From contig JAGWTM010000006.1 in NCBI GenBank assembly GCA_028868975.1, positions 1 to 40,402 of the forward strand: DNA of 40,402 nt, read 5' to 3'. The stretch is from Actinomycetales bacterium. Its GTDB lineage: Bacteria > Actinomycetota > Actinomycetes > Actinomycetales > Microbacteriaceae. A model generated the notes under the pieces. The model ran no database searches. It was given only the letters and a program-made list of their open reading frames with translations, and had not been told where the DNA came from. The position numbers and the translations under genes are program-made. How positions within the stretch are numbered: the stretch's first letter is position 1; each line of letters begins with the position of its first letter. Shown here one piece after another: positions 34,483-40,402 of the stretch.

Positions 34483-34686
34483 CTTTTCAGTCTCGTCGTG
34501 CCAGTCGAGGGCAATCGGTGCAAGTCGCTCACGATTCTCGTTTGCGTGGTGGCGGCAGAACAAAAGCTCACCCGACTCCAAGAGAACACGAACGTATGCC
34601 TGGGCTCCACAGCTGTCGCAACGGTCAGCCGTGGTGAGCGCAGGCGCCTCCTCGACGAGAGTCGCGGTGTTTTCAGTGTTTTCCAT
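34468..34686 (-). CDS. DUF7455 small zinc-binding protein
   Basis: A 72-aa protein with a CDSCGAQAYV pair (C-X2-C) and LLFCRHHANENRERL (C-X2-H type), forming one likely zinc site. It matches the short actinobacterial DUF7455 proteins found near sigma factor and topoisomerase genes; function unknown. ATG 34686 is preceded by GAAGGGA, and the longer frame upstream looks unlike the family. Its 3' end overlaps gatD by 15 nt on the opposite strand, so the two transcripts must overlap. Confidence 0.87.
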   Translation of the reverse strand: MENTENTATLVEEAPALTTADRCDSCGAQAYVRVLLESGELLFCRHHANENRERLAPIALDWHDETEKLLAR

Positions 34687-34828
34687 GGAGTGTCCCTTCA
34701 GTACGTCTCTATTGGAACACGAGTCCGGTGCGTGAGACGTCATTTTCGCCTCGAGTTCGCTAACTGCGAAGAGATTGTTCCATCGCCCTGCACTCGTGTT
34801 GGTCACTCAGGATTTTTCGTCAGCGGTT

Positions 34829-34834
34829 TACGAT
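34829..34834 (+). promoter_or_regulatory. -10 box for leaderless parE mRNA
   Basis: TACGAT, then TTGTGA (6 nt), then GTG 34841. No ribosome site is visible. Confidence 0.55.
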
Positions 34835-34840
34835 TTGTGA

Positions 34841-36934
34841 GTGCCAGAATCAAGCGAATACTCAGCCAGACATCTCAGCGTCCTGGAGGGGCTAGAGGCT
34901 GTTCGCAAGCGTCCCGGCATGTACATCGGTTCAACCGACTCTCGGGGTTTGATGCACTGTCTCTGGGAGATCATCGATAACTCGGTTGACGAGGCTCTGG
35001 CCGGTTTCGGAAATCGCATTGAGGTCACGCTTCACGATGACGGATCTGTTGAGGTTAGAGACCAGGCCCGAGGCATTCCGGTTGACATTGAACCCAAAAC
35101 CGGCCTCACTGGCGTTGAGGTGGTCTTCACCAAGTTGCATGCCGGCGGAAAGTTCGGCTCAGGTTCCTACGCAGCGTCGGGAGGATTGCACGGTGTAGGT
35201 GCTTCGGTCGTAAACGCACTGTCGCAACGTCTCGATGTTGAAGTTGATAGAGACGGCAAGACGCACAAGATGTCCTTCCGCAGGGGTGAACCAGGTCGCT
35301 TCGACGACTCCAAAGGTGTGGCTCCTGACAATCCATTCACTCCATTCGAGGACTCATCCTCGCTAGAAATTATTGGCAAAGTCGCCAAGGGTGTTTCGGG
35401 TTCTCGCGTCCGCTATTGGGCGGACCCTCAAATCTTTATTCGGGATGCTGTCTTCAGCATTGAGGATCTATTGAATCGTGCCCGTCAGACTGCTTTTCTG
35501 GTGCCGGGTTTGGCGCTCGAGATTGATGATCGTCGTCAATCGGCTGGTAGCTCCCCGGCCAAACACCAGTTCAGATTTGACGGCGGCATCACGGAATTTG
35601 CCGACTTCTTGGCCCCAGACAATCGATTGACGGACACCTGGAGACTTTCTGGCGAAGGCAAATTCACCGAAACCATTCCGGTGCTAGATGACTCGGGCAA
35701 CATGGTCTCACGCGATGTAGAGAGAAACTGCCAGGTCGACATCGCGGTTCGTTGGGGAACCGGGTACGAGACTCAGCTCAAGAGCTTTGTCAACATCATC
35801 GCTACGCCAAAGGGCGGAACACACCTTGCCGGGTTCGAACAGGCCATCTTGAAGATTCTGCGGGCTCAGGTCGAAGCCAATGCCCGAAAACTTAAGGTTG
35901 GCTCTGACAAGTTAGAAAAAGAGGATGCGCTAGCCGGCCTAACCGCGGTTATCACGGTTCGCCTGGCCGAGCCCCAATTCGAAGGGCAAACCAAGGAGGT
36001 ACTTGGTACTCCAGCGGTAAAGAACATCGTTGCGAACGTCGTCGCCAAGGCCTTGAACGACAGATTCACCAGCTCAAAGCGGGACGATAAAACGCAGGCA
36101 ACGCTGCTGCTCGAGAAGGTTGTCTCCGAGATGAAGGCCCGCATTTCGGCCCGCACCCACAAGGAGACCCAGCGCCGCAAGAACGCTCTTGAAAGCTCAT
36201 CGCTTCCGACCAAGCTGGTTGACTGTCGCACTCAGGAGACCGAGGGTTCAGAGCTTTTCATCGTCGAGGGTGATTCCGCTCTCGGAACCGCGAAATTGGC
36301 GCGCGACAGCGAATTCCAGGCTTTACTGCCGATTCGAGGAAAGATTCTCAACGTACAAAAGGCTTCTGTCAGCGACATGCTGTCTAACGCCGAATGCGCA
36401 TCGATCATTCAAGTAATCGGCGCCGGTTCTGGCCGAAGCTTCGACCTTGAAGCCGCTCGCTACGGCAAGGTCATCCTGATGAGCGATGCCGATGTTGATG
36501 GTGCACACATTAGGACTCTTTTGCTGACGCTGTTTTTCCGCTACATGAGACCGTTGGTGGAGGCAGGTCGCGTCTTTGCTGCCGTGCCGCCGTTGCACCG
36601 CGTCGAAGTGATCAACAGCGGTTCGAAGAAGAATGAGGTTTTGTACACCTATTCTCAGCAGGAACTAGAGCAGGTCCTCGCTCGCTTGGCGGCAACCGGG
36701 AAGCGGTACAAGGAACCCATCCAGCGCTACAAGGGATTGGGTGAAATGGACGCAGACCAGCTGGCGGAAACCACCATGGATAGACAACATCGCACGCTGC
36801 GTCGAGTACGCGTTGAAGATGCTGCCGCGGCAGAAGCGGTTTTTGAACTCTTGATGGGCAACGAAGTCGCTCCACGACGTGACTTCATCGTCGACTCGGC
36901 CGACAGCTTCGAACGTGAACGAATCGACGCGTAG
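34841..36934 (+). CDS. parE: DNA topoisomerase IV subunit B
   Basis: ATPase subunit of a type IIA topoisomerase, 697 aa. The GHKL ATPase domain has EIIDNSVDEALAG (Asn47), DQARGIPVDI and GGLHGVGASVVNALS; the TOPRIM domain has IVEGDSALGTAK and LMSDADVDGAHIRTLLL. I call it topoisomerase IV rather than gyrase because the partner subunit alongside lacks a GyrA box and because this location near sigA is that of the second type II enzyme of actinobacteria (ParY/ParX of Streptomyces). The GTG is predicted to be the mRNA 5' end. Convergent with parC, 50 nt apart; no clear terminator in the gap. Confidence 0.93.
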   Translation: MPESSEYSARHLSVLEGLEAVRKRPGMYIGSTDSRGLMHCLWEIIDNSVDEALAGFGNRIEVTLHDDGSVEVRDQARGIPVDIEPKTGLTGVEVVFTKLHAGGKFGSGSYAASGGLHGVGASVVNALSQRLDVEVDRDGKTHKMSFRRGEPGRFDDSKGVAPDNPFTPFEDSSSLEIIGKVAKGVSGSRVRYWADPQIFIRDAVFSIEDLLNRARQTAFLVPGLALEIDDRRQSAGSSPAKHQFRFDGGITEFADFLAPDNRLTDTWRLSGEGKFTETIPVLDDSGNMVSRDVERNCQVDIAVRWGTGYETQLKSFVNIIATPKGGTHLAGFEQAILKILRAQVEANARKLKVGSDKLEKEDALAGLTAVITVRLAEPQFEGQTKEVLGTPAVKNIVANVVAKALNDRFTSSKRDDKTQATLLLEKVVSEMKARISARTHKETQRRKNALESSSLPTKLVDCRTQETEGSELFIVEGDSALGTAKLARDSEFQALLPIRGKILNVQKASVSDMLSNAECASIIQVIGAGSGRSFDLEAARYGKVILMSDADVDGAHIRTLLLTLFFRYMRPLVEAGRVFAAVPPLHRVEVINSGSKKNEVLYTYSQQELEQVLARLAATGKRYKEPIQRYKGLGEMDADQLAETTMDRQHRTLRRVRVEDAAAAEAVFELLMGNEVAPRRDFIVDSADSFERERIDA

Positions 36935-36984
36935 CGCTCGATAAGGAGCCCGAGGGCGACAACCTTTTGCCAGTTGAGGATTTC

Positions 36985-39411
36985 TTAGTCCAGGTGAGCT
37001 ACGCCGACTGAGCCTACAAATCCCGTCAGCGGTGAACCGCTCGCGTCGCGTTTCATAGGTTCAACTGGTAACTGGAGTGGTTTTCCATCGGGGGTCAAAC
37101 CTCTTGGCTCGGCTGAGCCCACCCATGCGAAATAGAGCTGGTCTTCAGAACGAACGAAGCGCTGGGCTCGTACACCACCGGTGGCTCGACCCTTGGCGGG
37201 GAACTCGTCCAATAGCGAGAGTTTCGCGCTACCTGCGTCCGTGCCAGCGAGCGCCGACGAGCTGTTGGCTGCTGTGAGGACTACGGCCTCGTTGGCATCT
37301 CTCACCGCGCCAAAGAAAATCACCTTGGCATCTGCAGATAGGTTGATACCGGCCATTCCGCCAGCTGGACGACCTTGCGGACGAACCAGTTCGGCCGAGT
37401 AATGCAAGAGTTGAGCGTCGGATGTGACGAAGATTAATTCGGACGAGTCATCGGCAATCGCCGCACCAACAACCTCGTCGCCTTCCTTTAGGGTGATGAG
37501 CTCGAACTCATCCTTGCTCGGATAATCGGCAACGACGCGTTTGACAACGCCTTGGCTCGTTCCAAGCGCAATTTGATTCGCATCATTTGCCTCTAGGACC
37601 AGCAACAGGCGTTCATCGGCTTTCAGGCCTAGGAAGCTTGCCGCCTCGACGAATGATGCCGTGGAGTCGAGTGAATCACCTGGCGGTACGTCGGCCGCGT
37701 GGATTCTCAGTCCACGGCCCTTCGAAGTTACGAAAACCAGATCTGAGCGCGTCGTGGTTGAGAACTCATTCGCCAAGGCATCGTGTTTGGCGCGCTTGGC
37801 TGATGACCTGCCCGGATTTTCAGGTAGACGTGCAATCCGACCGGATGCGGTGAGTGCTATGAAGCAGGGCCCATCGGCCAGCTCGGCATCGACTGAGGCA
37901 GCCTTTGCCGCTGAAAGCGGTCTGACTTCCTCGGTCTCCGACATCAGGATGGTTCTTCGGTCATCGCCGTAGCGATCCGAAACTTCACTCAGCTCGGTCG
38001 ATACCAAGTCGCGAAGAGCCTGATCTGAGGACAAGATGCGCTGAAGGTTTGCTATCTCCTCGAGCAACTGGTCTCGTTCGGCCTCCAGTTCGATGCGACT
38101 GAATTTGGTCAAGCGCCGCAAACGAAGTTCGAGGATGTACTCTGCCTGCAACTCGCTTAATTTGAAGGCATCACGGAGTCGCTGCCTAGCCTCATCCACC
38201 TCATCGCTCTCGCGAATCAATTTGATGACCCGATCGATGTCGAGAATCGCCGTTAGAAGGCCTTCAACCAGGTGCAGGCGAGCCTGGCGTTTACCTAGTC
38301 GGTTCTGACTGCGGCGACGGGTGACGGTGATGCGGTGCGCGAGATACACACCAAGCAAGTCGCGAAGACCCAAAGTGGCAGGACGACCATTTACCAGCGC
38401 AACATTGTTTATGCCGAAGGAATCCTCCAGTGGAGTGAAACGGTATAGCAAATCAAGGACGACCTGCGGATCAAAACCCGTCTTTAGCCCGATGACCAGT
38501 TTGAGACCATTCGCTCGGTCGGTTAGGTCGGTGACATCCGAGATTCCCTGGAGCTTCTTGGAGTTCACCCCGTCCTTGATCTTTTCAATAACTTTTTCTG
38601 GGCCAACGAGGTAGGGGAGTTCACTTACGACAAGACCAAGTTTTCTCGGGCTAACGCTCTCCACACTCACCTTGGCGCGGGTCTTGAAAACGCCTCGACC
38701 CGTGGCATAGGCATCACGAATCCCATCCATGCCCACGATGATGCCGCCAGTTGGAAGGTCCGGCCCAGGCACGTACTTCATCAGATCCTCGAGTGTCGCC
38801 TCTGGGTGCCCTAACAGGTAGCGCGCGGCGGCAATGACTTCGCGAAGATTGTGTGGCGGCATGTTCGTGGCCATACCAACCGCGATACCGCTTGCACCAT
38901 TGACCAAAAGATTCGGGAACGCCGCCGGTAGCACCTCGGGTTCGGTCAGCTGGGCATCGTAATTCGGTTTGAAATCAACGACGTCTTCATCTAGGCCATC
39001 GTTCATCAGCATCGCAGCTTGACTGAGACGAGCTTCTGTATAACGCGCCGCTGCAGGGCCATCGTCCAGCGAACCAAAATTACCGTGTCCGTCGATGAGT
39101 GGCATACGGAGACTGAAAGGTTGCGCCATTCGGACAAGGGCGTCGTAGATTGCACCGTCGCCATGGGGATGCAGCTTGCCCATAACTTCGCCAGTTACAC
39201 GCGCGGATTTGACGTGACCTCGATCTGGTCTAAGGCCCATCTCACCCATTTGGTAAACAATGCGGCGATGAACAGGCTTGAGTCCGTCGCGAGCGTCTGG
39301 GAGGGCTCGAGCATAGATGACCGAGTACGAGTACTCCAGAAACGACTCTTGCATCTCGAGCGACAGGTCTATATCGACGATGCGCTCTTCAGAGTTCGGA
39401 CTAGCGGTCAT
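36985..39411 (-). CDS. parC: DNA topoisomerase IV subunit A
   Basis: DNA-cleaving subunit, 808 aa, with the active-site tyrosine Tyr124 in [10 protein letters not shown]. The quinolone-pocket helix reads [12 protein letters not shown], with Gly86 where E. coli GyrA has Ser83, and Asp90. The C-terminal pinwheel (from about residue 500) is degenerate and lacks the QRRGGKG GyrA box, as expected for a decatenase. AGGAAAC lies just before ATG 39411. It is convergent with parE, unlike the usual tandem order, and divergent from the phosphodiesterase gene. Confidence 0.94.
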   Translation of the reverse strand: MTASPNSEERIVDIDLSLEMQESFLEYSYSVIYARALPDARDGLKPVHRRIVYQMGEMGLRPDRGHVKSARVTGEVMGKLHPHGDGAIYDALVRMAQPFSLRMPLIDGHGNFGSLDDGPAAARYTEARLSQAAMLMNDGLDEDVVDFKPNYDAQLTEPEVLPAAFPNLLVNGASGIAVGMATNMPPHNLREVIAAARYLLGHPEATLEDLMKYVPGPDLPTGGIIVGMDGIRDAYATGRGVFKTRAKVSVESVSPRKLGLVVSELPYLVGPEKVIEKIKDGVNSKKLQGISDVTDLTDRANGLKLVIGLKTGFDPQVVLDLLYRFTPLEDSFGINNVALVNGRPATLGLRDLLGVYLAHRITVTRRRSQNRLGKRQARLHLVEGLLTAILDIDRVIKLIRESDEVDEARQRLRDAFKLSELQAEYILELRLRRLTKFSRIELEAERDQLLEEIANLQRILSSDQALRDLVSTELSEVSDRYGDDRRTILMSETEEVRPLSAAKAASVDAELADGPCFIALTASGRIARLPENPGRSSAKRAKHDALANEFSTTTRSDLVFVTSKGRGLRIHAADVPPGDSLDSTASFVEAASFLGLKADERLLLVLEANDANQIALGTSQGVVKRVVADYPSKDEFELITLKEGDEVVGAAIADDSSELIFVTSDAQLLHYSAELVRPQGRPAGGMAGINLSADAKVIFFGAVRDANEAVVLTAANSSSALAGTDAGSAKLSLLDEFPAKGRATGGVRAQRFVRSEDQLYFAWVGSAEPRGLTPDGKPLQLPVEPMKRDASGSPLTGFVGSVGVAHLD

Positions 39412-39470
39412 GTTTCCTGTTTTGTAGAAGGGGCTCAGGTCCGCGTGGCAGACTGGACTGGATGCCTACG

Positions 39471-40402
39471 ATGCTACCTTCCGCGCCCAAAAGTCTTGGG
39501 AGGCTGTCCGATGTCTTCCAAGCGGCCTTTGACAGCATCAACGGAACCTCAAACGCACTTGGTTTGAAGCCGGTTGACTCGGCAATCGTCTTGATGGTCG
39601 ACGGGCTAGGTTTTCACAATCTGAAGGAAGCTGGCGGCCACGCGCGATTTCTAAACATGGCGCTGGGCGCGTCGAAGGCAATTTCAACCGTGTTCCCATC
39701 AACCACGGCTGCGGCTCTCACCAGTTTCGCTTCGGGATTACAGCCAAGTCAGCATGGGTTCGTCGGCTATCGAATCCTGGATCGCGGTCGAAACCAGTCG
39801 CAAAACCTGCTTAGCGGCTGGAGCGATTTCGAATCCAGTCGTGGCTGGCGCGAGGGAGACACGGTCTCTGACCGGGCGCGAAATAGTGCGGTGAAGGTTA
39901 GCTTCATTGGTCCGGCCGCATACGCGCGATCGGGGTTCACAAATGTGATCATGCCGGAGGCCGCTTACGTGCCAGCGCAGAGTCTTGAAGAGCGGATCAC
40001 TCGGGCGATTGAAACTGTCAAAAACCCGAATCAACTCGTTTATTTGTATGTGCCCGAGCTCGATCAAGCCGCCCATGCCAAAGGCGCCAAGTCGCAGTTT
40101 TGGCTCGACAGGGTAGAGGCCCTTGATGCTCAAGTCAGACGACTCAACGAGAGTTTGGGTCGACGTACGGGCCTTTTGGTTACCGCGGATCACGGGATCG
40201 TGGATGTCCGACCCGGTGCTCAAATTGAATTGGCGGAATTGCAATTGCCATCGTTGAGCTTCGTCGGGGGAGACACGCGAGCCGCTTACCTTTATCTTGA
40301 ATCGACTCGACAATTCGAGTCGGTCAGGGCCTCACTGGAGGTTGCCTTGCAAGACACCTGCTGGGTGGCCGGACTCGACGATTTGGTCGGCGCAAATTGG
40401 AT
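39471..40402 (+). CDS. alkaline phosphatase superfamily protein (nucleotide pyrophosphatase/phosphodiesterase), 3' truncated by window edge
   Basis: 310 codons of a type I phosphodiesterase/nucleotide pyrophosphatase-like enzyme; the end is outside the window. Metal-site motifs are IVLMVDGLGFHNL (Asp), FPSTTAAALTSFASG (nucleophilic threonine), YVPELDQAAHAKG and VTADHGIVDV (Asp-His). The N-terminus MLPSAPKSLGRLSDVF leads into NALGLKPVDSAIVLMVDG, a pattern I know from actinobacterial homologues next to topoisomerase IV genes. ATG 39471 was chosen on this match; no strong ribosome site or leaderless -10 supports it. Substrate unknown. Confidence 0.88.
   Translation, partial: MLPSAPKSLGRLSDVFQAAFDSINGTSNALGLKPVDSAIVLMVDGLGFHNLKEAGGHARFLNMALGASKAISTVFPSTTAAALTSFASGLQPSQHGFVGYRILDRGRNQSQNLLSGWSDFESSRGWREGDTVSDRARNSAVKVSFIGPAAYARSGFTNVIMPEAAYVPAQSLEERITRAIETVKNPNQLVYLYVPELDQAAHAKGAKSQFWLDRVEALDAQVRRLNESLGRRTGLLVTADHGIVDVRPGAQIELAELQLPSLSFVGGDTRAAYLYLESTRQFESVRASLEVALQDTCWVAGLDDLVGANW

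Noticed and set aside
39738-40313. Minus-strand open frame of 191 codons
   Set aside because: Shadow of the phosphodiesterase gene, whose catalytic motifs are in the plus-strand frame.

Overview
The window looks like a streamlined actinobacterial chromosome of moderate GC (I judge roughly mid-50s %), most likely family Microbacteriaceae, perhaps a small-genome freshwater (Luna-type) lineage. The grounds are gene content and order: aceE-fabD, nif3-zinc ribbon-RNase H/phosphatase-rnpB, map with a small SPOR protein, glnA2-glnE-glnA1, lipB-lipA-DUF4191-RDD, pepA-lpd-sucB, sigA near topoisomerase IV genes, and PAC2 and DUF7455 proteins. I see no insertion sequences, phage genes, CRISPR arrays or other mobile DNA. 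Genes are packed tightly; two convergent pairs even overlap at their ends. The taxonomic call is inference from gene content.

Layout. 1-3.0 kb: the 5' part of fabD preceded by aceE (minus strand). 3.0-3.7 kb: an AhpE-type peroxiredoxin and tRNA-Val(UAC) with a strong terminator. 3.7-8.8 kb: a plus-strand run of an NCS1-type permease, Nif3-like protein, coiled-coil zinc-ribbon protein, RNase H/phosphatase fusion and the RNase P RNA. 8.8-10.5 kb: map-ppgK (minus). 10.5-13.7 kb: a leaderless SPOR microprotein facing nadE-ridA-panB. 13.7-19.6 kb: nitrogen assimilation (glnA2, glnE, glnA1). 19.8-27.6 kb: RDD protein, then the lipoate/2-oxoacid dehydrogenase block (DUF4191, lipA, lipB, an unknown membrane protein, sucB, lpd) and pepA. 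27.6-30.7 kb: PAC2 protein, SDR, MFS transporter. 30.8-34.5 kb: sigA followed by a divergent MurT/GatD pair. 34.5-40.4 kb: DUF7455 zinc protein, parE, parC and a truncated phosphodiesterase gene.

How the genes work together. AceE (E1), the SucB-type E2 and Lpd (E3) form the 2-oxoacid dehydrogenase machinery, and LipB/LipA supply the lipoyl cofactor for the E2; FabD starts fatty acid synthesis from the acetyl-CoA made. GlnE is placed to adenylylate GlnA1, which has the target tyrosine, but not GlnA2, which has tryptophan there.

Two observations stand out. First, the MurT/GatD pair after sigA has lost the parts needed for glutamine-dependent amidation: GatD has asparagine at the nucleophile position and no cysteine at all, and MurT lacks the four-cysteine zinc ribbon, while ATPase/ligase landmarks remain. 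In a lineage known for B-type peptidoglycan, where the D-Glu alpha-carboxyl carries an amino acid instead of an amide, this pair is a candidate for a repurposed ligase. Second, a TANNNT -10 box sits exactly 6 nt before the start codon of nine genes (7 nt for two more), pointing to widespread leaderless mRNAs. At four divergent gene pairs the box has the self-symmetric form TANNNTA and could drive transcription both ways.
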